DNA of 62,011 nt from Microscillaceae bacterium (lineage in GTDB: Bacteria; Bacteroidota; Bacteroidia; Cytophagales; Microscillaceae): contig JANWZA010000048.1 in NCBI GenBank assembly GCA_025054775.1, forward strand, positions 1 to 62,011, read 5' to 3'. Position 1 is the stretch's first letter; every line of letters starts with the position of its first letter. The notes under the pieces are model-generated. The model saw only the letters and a list, made by a program, of their open reading frames with translations, did not search any database and was not told the DNA's origin. The translations under genes and the position numbers were made by a program. Positions 34,919-42,262 of the stretch are shown piece after piece.

Positions 34919-36213
34919 AATACATCATTTAATAAAACATAAGGTTGCCAAGTAGTGATTTCCCTTACATAACCTCCCCATTTTTGGGGATATATTTTTC
35001 TCACTTCGGTATTGTCTATGATTTCAAAGAAAAGAGCTTTTGGTTTGCGAGCAATTTCTCTATAAATATTTTGAATAAAAATTAAATCAAGATAATATTT
35101 CCCTTCATTAAGCACGTTAGGGCTAATCCAACATTGAATTTCATACTTACCCTGTTCTAGTAGCTGCTCATGGGCTTCTAACCAGTTAGCAGTAGCTAAA
35201 ATCAGTGTGCCATCAAGCAAAAATAACTTAATACCAATTTGTAAATTTATTTTATATTTACACGAAAAAATGATTTTTATGTAAAAGTCTTTTCCTACCT
35301 GGACAATTTGCGAAGGCAGAGGACTATCCTCTAAAAAAATATCTACACTAATCAATTCTAAATACTTTGCCTCTGGGGAAAGGACATGTAGAGTATTATC
35401 TTTTGACAAGTCCAAACCTAATAACATTTGGCTTTTGTAAAAGTGAATTACTTGCTCAACCTCCTTGCTTATAACTTTCACTTGACCGTGTGCTAGATAA
35501 AGAATCTGCGTACACAAGCTATTTATTACATTCAAATTATGGCTTACCAAGATTACAGTCCTGCCCGTACTGCTTACATCTTGCATCTTACCGAGGCATT
35601 TTTTTTGAAATTCAGCATCACCTACGGCAAGCACCTCATCAACAATCAAAATTTCAGGTTCAAGGTGAGCAGCTACGGCAAAAGCAAGCCTTACGTACAT
35701 TCCCGAACTGTACCGTTTTACAGGTGTATCAATATATGCCTCTATACCTGAAAAAGCAATAATCTCGTCTAATTTTTGCTTGATTTCAGCTTTGGTTAGT
35801 CCTAAAATTGCTCCATTCAAAAAAATATTTTCTCTTCCTGTAAGTTCGGGGTGGAAGCCTGTTCCCACTTCTAAAAGGCTAGCTATACGTCCTTTAATTT
35901 TTACTTGCCCTCGCGTAGGTTGCGTAATTTTAGATAAAATTTTCAATAGAGTGGATTTTCCTGCTCCATTTTTGCCAATAATTCCTAATACTTCGCCACG
36001 TCTTACTTCAAAGCAAACATCTTGCAGAGCCCATACATATTCTCCTTGCTTTTGGGTGAGATCATTTTCTTGGACTATTTTTTGGATTGGGTTCTCTTTG
36101 CCATGCAGTTTTGCCCACCAGTGGGCAATATCGTCGCGCAAGGTATAGATACTTACATTGCCAAGTTTGTATCTTTTCCAAATATTCTCTACACTAATTA
36201 CCACGTCAGGCAT
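34915..36213 (-). CDS. Polysaccharide ABC exporter ATPase with C-terminal glycan-binding domain (Wzt-like)
   Basis: The 432-residue protein has an ABC domain (residues about 1-245) with Walker A GIIGKNGAGKSTLLK, signature RYSSGMYVRLAFAVA and Walker B ILIVDEVLAVGD. The C-terminal about 170 residues form a beta-rich Wzt-C-like domain (VDIFLEDSPLPSQIVQVGKDFYIKIIF). In O-antigen systems that domain recognises the terminal modification of the glycan. The permease (Wzm) normally lies just upstream, but here 590 bp of non-coding DNA precedes it. Two methyltransferases follow, fitting a methyl-capped glycan. Confidence 0.92.
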   Translation of the reverse strand: MPDVVISVENIWKRYKLGNVSIYTLRDDIAHWWAKLHGKENPIQKIVQENDLTQKQGEYVWALQDVCFEVRRGEVLGIIGKNGAGKSTLLKILSKITQPTRGQVKIKGRIASLLEVGTGFHPELTGRENIFLNGAILGLTKAEIKQKLDEIIAFSGIEAYIDTPVKRYSSGMYVRLAFAVAAHLEPEILIVDEVLAVGDAEFQKKCLGKMQDVSSTGRTVILVSHNLNVINSLCTQILYLAHGQVKVISKEVEQVIHFYKSQMLLGLDLSKDNTLHVLSPEAKYLELISVDIFLEDSPLPSQIVQVGKDFYIKIIFSCKYKINLQIGIKLFLLDGTLILATANWLEAHEQLLEQGKYEIQCWISPNVLNEGKYYLDLIFIQNIYREIARKPKALFFEIIDNTEVRKIYPQKWGGYVREITTWQPYVLLNDVL

Positions 36214-36272
36214 AAGACTGATAGAATTATGCTACCTAATTTTGCTCTAAAAGAGGCAATAATATTCATTTC

Positions 36273-36314
36273 TTTAAATCTTTAATCACTTTTTTTAAAT
36301 CTTTAATCACTTTT
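36273..36314. repeat. Perfect 21-bp tandem duplication
   Basis: The unit TTTAAATCTTTAATCAC plus TTTT occurs twice back to back (36273-36293 and 36294-36314) with no mismatch. It lies 60 bp upstream of the Wzt-like start codon. Confidence 0.6.
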
Positions 36315-36635
36315 TAAGCTTTTACCTTAGCTTTATATTTCTTTAGTGTTTTCAGAATGTATGATACTGGTAGTTTCTATCCATTTATCTTATCCGTGCA
36401 ATTTGAACCCTACTCCAATTTCAATTGAATGCAAACCTTCCCCCTTGCTTGCGTAAGCATATAAAATTAGTACAAGGACTTGCCTGCAAAACTATCTCTA
36501 CATCTCTTATTCCTGAATTACTTAACAATATAGTGATTATCAAGCGTTTGATAGCAGAAATTACTACTTGATACTGGTAATGGCTTTGAAATTGCTTCTC
36601 ACAATTTCTACATAAAAAGTTTTATGTTCCGTCTT

Positions 36636-36670
36636 TTTTTATGACCATTTTTATGACCATTTTTACTACC
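36636..36670. repeat. 12-bp direct repeats upstream of the enoyl-CoA hydratase promoter
   Basis: TTTTTATGACCA occurs at 36636-36647 and 36648-36659. A third, diverged unit (TTTTTACTACC) runs into the -7-like TACCTTTG at 36667-36674, so the array abuts the promoter. Confidence 0.5.
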
Positions 36671-36674
36671 TTTG
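36667..36674 (+). promoter_or_regulatory. Possible -7 element for the enoyl-CoA hydratase gene
   Basis: TACCTTTG fits TAnnTTTG, but it is 131 bp before the start codon, which would give a long leader. No -33 element is evident. Confidence 0.35.
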
Positions 36675-36804
36675 TCCCTAGACAATGAGGGAGTCCTAGC
36701 TTTTAGCCTTTCTTGACTCATAAGGCAAAAGTAGAATCTCATTGTCTACTTTGCTAAATAGTCAGTATGCATTTTAGACCACCCCCAGAAAATTTTTTTA
36801 CATT

Positions 36805-37578
36805 ATGTCATTAGTTTTATATCAAGTAAAAGATAATATAGCGTATATTACGCTTAACCGCCCTGAAAAACGAAATGCATTAAGTGCCGAACTTGTAAGC
36901 GAATTGAAAGCCAGTTTTGAACAAGCTAACCAAGATAACTCAGTAAAAATCATTATTTTGCAAGCAAATGGTTCAGCTTTTTGTGCAGGAGCAGATTTGG
37001 CTTATTTGCAACAACTACAAAAATTTAGCTACGAAGAAAACTTAGCCGACTCTAACCACTTGAAAGAGCTTTTTGAACTAATTTATTATTTGCCTAAAGT
37101 AGTTATTGCCAAAGTGCAAGGCTCGGCTTTGGCGGGTGGTTGTGGCTTGGCTACTGTAGCCGATTTTACTTTTGCCGTTCCTGAAGCTATGTTTGGCTAT
37201 ACTGAGGTACGCATCGGCTTTGTGCCCGCTATTGTCATGGTATTTCTTTTGAGAAAAATAGGAGAAACACAAGCCAAAAATTTACTACTTTCGGGTTCAC
37301 TTATTTCGGCACAAACTGCCAAAAACATAGGGCTAATTCACGAAGTAACCGACGCCATGCTTTTGGACAATACTGTAGAAAATTTTGCAAAGAATCTTAT
37401 TCAACAAAATTCAGCACAAGCTATGGGGCTTACCAAGCAACTCATTGCCCAAATGCAAGGCATTACTACCCAACAAGCCCTTGTATTAGCCACACAAGCC
37501 AATGCTCATGCACGCAGCACACTAGACTGCCAACGCGGAATAGCCGCTTTCTTGAATAAAGAAAAGATTGTTTGGTAA
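36805..37578 (+). CDS. Enoyl-CoA hydratase / methylglutaconyl-CoA hydratase-like crotonase
   Basis: The 257-residue crotonase has the oxyanion-hole segments SAFCAGADLAYL and KVQGSALAGGCGLATVADF. The catalytic acid is in FGYTEVRIGFVPA (the Glu of GYTEV). The other Glu of two-acid hydratases, in the GGCGLA loop, is Gly here. The substitution recalls methylglutaconyl-CoA-hydratase-like members, to my recollection common in Bacteroidota. It likely acts in beta-oxidation or leucine breakdown. The membrane protein gene follows after 6 bp. Confidence 0.9.
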   Translation: MSLVLYQVKDNIAYITLNRPEKRNALSAELVSELKASFEQANQDNSVKIIILQANGSAFCAGADLAYLQQLQKFSYEENLADSNHLKELFELIYYLPKVVIAKVQGSALAGGCGLATVADFTFAVPEAMFGYTEVRIGFVPAIVMVFLLRKIGETQAKNLLLSGSLISAQTAKNIGLIHEVTDAMLLDNTVENFAKNLIQQNSAQAMGLTKQLIAQMQGITTQQALVLATQANAHARSTLDCQRGIAAFLNKEKIVW

Positions 37579-37584
37579 ATCCTT

Positions 37585-38568
37585 ATGCTTACTGATTATT
37601 GGGTAATTACGCAGTTTTTGGCTCTCCTCTTTTCGTGGGGCTTGCTGCTCAATGCCTCTTTTTTTAGCCTTACGCTCATACAAAAGTGGCAAATTACCCA
37701 AAGTAATGAAACACAATTAGATTTAGAGCGAAAAAGCTATCTTATTGGAGCTATTTTACAGTTTGTATTGCTATTTCAATTCCTCACTTTTTTGCTTTTC
37801 TTAAATACGGTCAATATTCATTTGCCCAAAGCCATCAAAGGGGCTATGTGTGCCACAGGAGTTATAGAACTCAACGCTTGGGGCTATCCTACACTTTGGC
37901 TCAAATTAACGGCACTATTTGTGTATGCTATATTTCTGATTTTCAATTATTTAGATAACCAAGAACCTGCTTATCCGCTCACACCAAAAAAATATTTTTT
38001 CGTTTTTCCTGCGTTTTTGTTGCTCACATTAGATTTGTTTTTTTCCTATCAATTTTTCTCAAAAATAGAACCTGATATTATTGCCACGTGTTGCAGTGTG
38101 AAGTTTGTAACTTCCACTTCGCAAAGCTATTTCCAACTTACGGCTTCTCCGCAGTATCCCTATTTTGCTCTTGGTGTATGGCTTTTTTTAGGAATTTTGC
38201 TTGGTTTTTTGTCAATTTTCAATTATTTACACCTCGTAAAATTGCTTTTTAGCATAGTTTTTATTTTCTTTTCTGTGTATGTTCTGAAACATTTTTTTGT
38301 CAAATATATTTATGGTTTGCCCTCGCACAACTGCTTATTTGATATTTTTTGGGCAAAATACCATTACATAGGTTATGTACTTTTTGGCTTGTATGCCTTT
38401 GTGTTGCTCAATAGTTTATTTCAGTGGCTAATAGCTATTTTGCAAAATAACTTACAAACCGATTACCAAAAATTAGCCCAAAAAGCCCGTTTTATTCAAG
38501 CAATAGCATTTTTGTTAATTCTGCTAATTCCTGCCATGTACTGGTTCACTTGGAAAGGAAATTTGTAG
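37585..38568 (+). CDS. Multispanning membrane protein of unknown function with four spaced Cys
   Basis: The 327-residue protein has about eight predicted helices (near 8-30, 52-75, 105-122, 138-157, 190-211, 217-239, 262-287, 302-321). Distinct motifs lie between them: AMCATGVIELNAWG (C89), ATCCSVKF (C169, C170) and GLPSHNCLFDIFWAKYHYIGY (C250). I cannot name the family. Conserved-looking Cys and His near the membrane surface suggest metal, heme or disulfide chemistry, but that is inference. It starts 6 bp after the enoyl-CoA hydratase, so the two are co-transcribed. A dispersed repeat lies downstream. Confidence 0.82.
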   Translation: MLTDYWVITQFLALLFSWGLLLNASFFSLTLIQKWQITQSNETQLDLERKSYLIGAILQFVLLFQFLTFLLFLNTVNIHLPKAIKGAMCATGVIELNAWGYPTLWLKLTALFVYAIFLIFNYLDNQEPAYPLTPKKYFFVFPAFLLLTLDLFFSYQFFSKIEPDIIATCCSVKFVTSTSQSYFQLTASPQYPYFALGVWLFLGILLGFLSIFNYLHLVKLLFSIVFIFFSVYVLKHFFVKYIYGLPSHNCLFDIFWAKYHYIGYVLFGLYAFVLLNSLFQWLIAILQNNLQTDYQKLAQKARFIQAIAFLLILLIPAMYWFTWKGNL

Positions 38569-38622
38569 GAATTTGATTTTTTTGTGTTGATTTGTGATAA
38601 AATAGCTATTTTTTTAGGTGTT

Positions 38623-38741
38623 CCTTTTGCCTTTTTGCTATTGCTCAATAGGTAAAAAGTTGGGCTTTGCAGGGCCTCGCCTAACGCTTCGATGTTTTGC
38701 ACCAAGCCCTTACAGGCTTACCCTTTCAATCCCTAACGCAA
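38623..38741. repeat. Dispersed intergenic repeat, copy C
   Basis: Starts CCTTTTGCC and ends ccctttcaatccctaacgc. The inner stem is AAGCC (38704-38708) with GGCTT (38715-38719). It is the copy with the least AT-drift and probably closest to the ancestral form. Confidence 0.6.
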
Positions 38742-38837
38742 GTTTTTGTTAACTTACAAAATTTGTTAACTTTTGACAAAGTTTACAAGAACAATTACAC
38801 TAAATTTTTCTTTGTCTAAAATATTATACAAAAGCCT

Positions 38838-38845
38838 TATCTTTG
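38838..38845 (+). promoter_or_regulatory. Predicted promoter -7 element for pyrB
   Basis: TATCTTTG matches TAnnTTTG and lies 35 bp before the pyrB ATG. TTTG at 38811-38814, 23 bp upstream, may be the -33 element. Confidence 0.5.
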
Positions 38846-38879
38846 CAATGCTTTTCTGCTAAAACTTCCCTAAATTACC

Positions 38880-39797
38880 ATGCAACACCTTTTGGGTATC
38901 AAAGACCTTACCCGCCAAGAAATAGAACAAATTTTAGAAACGGCTACACACTTCAAAGAAGTGATTAACCGACCTATCAAAAAAGTTCCTTCCTTGCGAG
39001 ATGTAACCATTGCTAATATTTTTTTTGAAAACTCTACACGTACACGCCTTTCGTTTGAACTAGCCCAGAAACGACTCTCTGCAGATATTATCAACTTTTC
39101 GGCATCGGGCAGTTCGGTTTCCAAAGGTGAAACTTTGTTAGATACCGTGAAAAATATTCTAGCCATGAAAGTAGACATGGTAGTCATACGTCATTCCAGC
39201 GTAGGGGCTCCGCATTTCTTGGCAAAACACGTAAAAGCAAGCATTATTAACGCAGGCGACGGCACTCACGAACACCCTACCCAAGCCTTGCTTGACGTGT
39301 TTTCTATGCAAGAAAAGTTAGGTAGTTTGGAAGGCAAAAAAGTAGCTATCATTGGCGACTTGCTCCACTCTCGCGTGGGGCTTTCAGGAATTTTTGCTTT
39401 GCAAAAGTTAGGAGCAGAAGTAATGGTTTGCGGTCCCATTACGCTTATACCTCGATATATTGAAAGTTTGGGTGTAAAAGTAGAAACCAACGTACGCAAA
39501 GCCTTGCAATGGTGCGACGTTGCCAACGTATTGCGTATCCAATTGGAGCGGCAACAAGTGAAATATATCCCTTCGTTACGTGAATATAGCTTGTATTTTG
39601 GTATCAATAAAGCCCTTTTAGATAGTTTAGACAAAGAAATTATTTTAATGCACCCAGGTCCTATCAACCGTGGTGTGGAGCTGAGCAGTGATGCCGCTGA
39701 CTCACATCATTCTATCATTTTAGAACAAGTAGAAAACGGTGTAGCAGTTCGTATGGCGGTAATGTATTTGTTAGCCTCAAATTTAGCAATTAGGTGA
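38880..39797 (+). CDS. pyrB: Aspartate carbamoyltransferase catalytic subunit
   Basis: PyrB joins carbamoyl phosphate to aspartate, the committed step of pyrimidine synthesis. The 305-residue protein has the carbamoyl-phosphate loop FFENSTRTRLSFELAQ, the SSVSKGET segment, the DGTHEHPTQALLD substrate site and GDLLHSRVG. The C-terminal HPGPINRGVEL completes the aspartate domain. No pyrI or pyrR is adjacent. The M1 peptidase start lies 8 bp downstream, an operon-like arrangement without a metabolic link. Confidence 0.96.
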   Translation: MQHLLGIKDLTRQEIEQILETATHFKEVINRPIKKVPSLRDVTIANIFFENSTRTRLSFELAQKRLSADIINFSASGSSVSKGETLLDTVKNILAMKVDMVVIRHSSVGAPHFLAKHVKASIINAGDGTHEHPTQALLDVFSMQEKLGSLEGKKVAIIGDLLHSRVGLSGIFALQKLGAEVMVCGPITLIPRYIESLGVKVETNVRKALQWCDVANVLRIQLERQQVKYIPSLREYSLYFGINKALLDSLDKEIILMHPGPINRGVELSSDAADSHHSIILEQVENGVAVRMAVMYLLASNLAIR

Positions 39798-39805
39798 TTG
39801 AGTAT

Positions 39806-41254
39806 ATGAACAAAAAAAGAACGTCTTGGATTATTCTAATTTTTTGGATAGGTACCCCCCAACTTTGGGGGCAGGAGATAAAGAACCTGCCTTCTGCTTA
39901 CAAAAATCTTAGTGCTACGGCTTTGCGTGGTGCTTTGCGATTTGAACGTACTTGTTATGATGTAAAATATTACGAACTTTCGCTCAAAATTGATGTAAAA
40001 AATAAGTATATCAGCGGAAGTAATATCATCTTTTTTCAAGCTACCGACACCACAAGCCTTATCCAAATAGATTTAGACAAGCGTTATACTATTGACTCTA
40101 TTTGCTTTGCTAAAAAGCAAATTCCGTATTTCAGACGGCATAATGCTATTTTTACAAAATTTCCTTCCCAACTTCAACGCGACAGTTTGTATAGTGTGCA
40201 AGTTTTTTACAGAGGAAAAGGTATAAATGACTTTGATAGGATATACGGTAGCAAAGGCATGATGTTTAAGAAAGATGCTCAAGGACGTGATTGGATAGGT
40301 GTTAGTTGTGAACAAGCAGGAGCAAGCCTTTGGTTTCCTAATAAAGACCACCTTTCTGACGAACCTGACTCGGTTCGCTTGCATTGGATATACCCTAACC
40401 ACTTAAAGTGCATTTCTAACGGAAGATTAGAGGCTACAAAAAAAGATGTTATTCCAAATTATGACCAATCTACGTGGTTTGTGCGAAATCCTATTAACAA
40501 TTACAACATAACTTTTTATTTGGGAAATTACCTAAAAATAGTTATTCCTTACACCAGCGTAAACCAACAAAATTATGAAATACATTGCTATTTTTTAGAC
40601 TATGATATAGATAAAGCATACAATTACTATAAGCACATACCACAATTTTTAAGATTTTTTGAAGAAAAATTTGGGGAATATCCTTATTGGAGTGATAAAT
40701 TCGCAGTGGTGCAATCTCCTTATTTAGGTATGGAACACCAAGGGTGTTTGGCAATAGGTGAGGCACTTTCAGGACCTAAGTTATTTAATCATTATTACAC
40801 ACTCAATGCCCCTTACCATAGCACGCTTATCCACGAAATAGCCCACGAATGGTGGGGCAATAGCGTTTCTGCAAGCGACATGGCACACGTCTGGCTACAC
40901 GAGGGATTTGCTACGTACTGCGAAATGCTATACATTGAAAAAATGTTTGGAAGAAACAAATATTTAGAAAATATAAATTTTCTGCGTACTTATGGTAATA
41001 ATAACCTTCCTGTTTTAGGACGTGAAAATATCAATGAGAATATGTTTGAAAATGGAAATGTTTACTTCAAGGGGGCCTGTGTGATTCACGATTTGCGAGA
41101 AGAGATTAACGACGATAAAATTTTCTTTGATATTCTTAAAACTTTTCAGCAACGATACAAAAATAAAACTGTAACCACACAACATTTTGTAAGACTTGTA
41201 AATGAAAAAACTAATCGGAATTTTACACGTTTTTTTGAAGAGAAACTAAAATAG
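39806..41254 (+). CDS. M1-family metallopeptidase (short), exported
   Basis: The ATG at 39806 is preferred over an in-frame GTG at 39794 because it starts the signal peptide directly (MNKKRTSWIILIFWIGTPQLWGQ). The protein is 482 residues. The zinc signature is HEIAHEWWGN followed at the right distance by the Glu in HEGFATYCE (His at about 343). The substrate-binding exopeptidase motif is GMEHQG in place of the usual GAMEN. It stops shortly after the catalytic domain and lacks the C-terminal helical domain of long M1 aminopeptidases. It probably degrades peptides outside the inner membrane. Confidence 0.9.
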   Translation: MNKKRTSWIILIFWIGTPQLWGQEIKNLPSAYKNLSATALRGALRFERTCYDVKYYELSLKIDVKNKYISGSNIIFFQATDTTSLIQIDLDKRYTIDSICFAKKQIPYFRRHNAIFTKFPSQLQRDSLYSVQVFYRGKGINDFDRIYGSKGMMFKKDAQGRDWIGVSCEQAGASLWFPNKDHLSDEPDSVRLHWIYPNHLKCISNGRLEATKKDVIPNYDQSTWFVRNPINNYNITFYLGNYLKIVIPYTSVNQQNYEIHCYFLDYDIDKAYNYYKHIPQFLRFFEEKFGEYPYWSDKFAVVQSPYLGMEHQGCLAIGEALSGPKLFNHYYTLNAPYHSTLIHEIAHEWWGNSVSASDMAHVWLHEGFATYCEMLYIEKMFGRNKYLENINFLRTYGNNNLPVLGRENINENMFENGNVYFKGACVIHDLREEINDDKIFFDILKTFQQRYKNKTVTTQHFVRLVNEKTNRNFTRFFEEKLK

Positions 41255-41262
41255 TTAAATAG

Positions 41263-41874
41263 CTACTGCTCAAATTTCTGCATATAGGCCAACCCTTTAC
41301 GCACATATTCAGGATTATAGGTTTGTGAGAAAGAAAGTTTAGGAAAAGGCTTGCCCGTGTTATGAATGTGAAATGCATTTTTGAAATCTCCATTACGGAG
41401 ATATTCGCCGTAAGTATATTCACACCACAAAATACCATATCGTAACGCCTCCTCGCCTGATAAGTCTTCTATTGTGTAGCCCATGTTAATGCAGTGGTAA
41501 CCCATGATTTGCATCGGTCCCCAGGAGGTAGCTAATTTTTTGATAGTAGCATCAGATAATAACCTCAAATGTTTTTGGGTAATTTTACCATAACTTTTCA
41601 ACTCGCCATTTTTTACAGCTAATAACTTATAGAAAACGTGCTTTTCATAACGCGATTTAGCAGGCTTATCTCCTGAGCATTCCAGTACAATCAAAGCTTT
41701 GAAGTATGCTGCTGGTAGTTTCAACTTCTGGCAAATACGTTCTATCTCTGCTCCATAGTTTTTATTAGTTTTCTCTATCAAGTGCTGATCTACGCTGACA
41801 AAAAAATCTTGATAAATGGCATAAAGCCCTACTAAAATTAGTATAGTTAGCAAAAAACCAATAATTTTTTTCAT
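41263..41874 (-). CDS. Membrane-anchored muramidase-like protein (DUF3380/lysozyme fold)
   Basis: The 203-residue protein begins with a membrane anchor or signal (residues 4-22). The rest has a lysozyme-like pattern: ALIVLECSGD with Glu65 at the catalytic position, RYEKHVFYKLL, SWGPMQIMGYHCINMGY and AFHIHNTGKP with YVRKGLAYM near the end. This order matches N-acetylmuramidase-type (DUF3380) and SLT-like domains. It likely cleaves peptidoglycan at the periplasmic face. It is convergent with the M1 peptidase (8-bp gap) and divergent from the M43 protease. Confidence 0.72.
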   Translation of the reverse strand: MKKIIGFLLTILILVGLYAIYQDFFVSVDQHLIEKTNKNYGAEIERICQKLKLPAAYFKALIVLECSGDKPAKSRYEKHVFYKLLAVKNGELKSYGKITQKHLRLLSDATIKKLATSWGPMQIMGYHCINMGYTIEDLSGEEALRYGILWCEYTYGEYLRNGDFKNAFHIHNTGKPFPKLSFSQTYNPEYVRKGLAYMQKFEQ

Positions 41875-42262
41875 AGAGCGAAGATAAGAAAATTTTGTAG
41901 TGCTATTAACATTTCTAGCTAAAAGTAAAAGGTTTATTACACACTTGACAAAATTTTTAACTTAATATGAAATCGCTTACATAATACACCAAACAATTCA
42001 AAAGTTAGCATGCATATTTTATATAAAAAAATTAAAGATATAATTTTTGTTTTTTTCTTACATAAACTCAATTATATTTTATTATATTCCTAAATCTTAT
42101 TAAATTAAGGTTGTTTTTATTTTTTTGTTAAAAACAGGTTCAGTGAATTGTTGTTTTTATATAATAATTTTATTTTTCCAAAAATCTTGCATTAGCATAT
42201 TTACTAAAATAAATAACCTTATACTCGTTCTAATTTCTCACAACCAAACAAACCTCAGAGAT
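41875..42262. other. Divergent AT-rich intergenic region before the M43 protease
   Basis: This 388-bp region is very AT-rich with long T and A runs. No promoter element matching the consensus could be placed with confidence, and no gene is seen. Confidence 0.4.

Larger units (their letters stand above)
36214..36804. other. Long divergent intergenic region with two tandem repeats
   Basis: This 590-bp region lies between the Wzt-like gene (leftward) and the enoyl-CoA hydratase (rightward). It contains a perfect 21-bp duplication (36273-36314) and a 12-bp repeat (36636-36670) next to a candidate promoter. The middle, 36320-36630, shows nothing I can assign. Confidence 0.5.
38569..38879. other. 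Intergenic region before pyrB
   Basis: This 311-bp gap contains repeat copy C and the pyrB promoter element (38838-38845). Nothing else is recognised; no pyrimidine attenuator or PyrR-binding hairpin could be made out. Confidence 0.5.

Noticed and set aside
42125-42262. 46-codon N-terminal extension of the M43 protease
   Set aside because: The internal ATG at 42263 starts a normal signal peptide; the upstream part is AT-rich leader.
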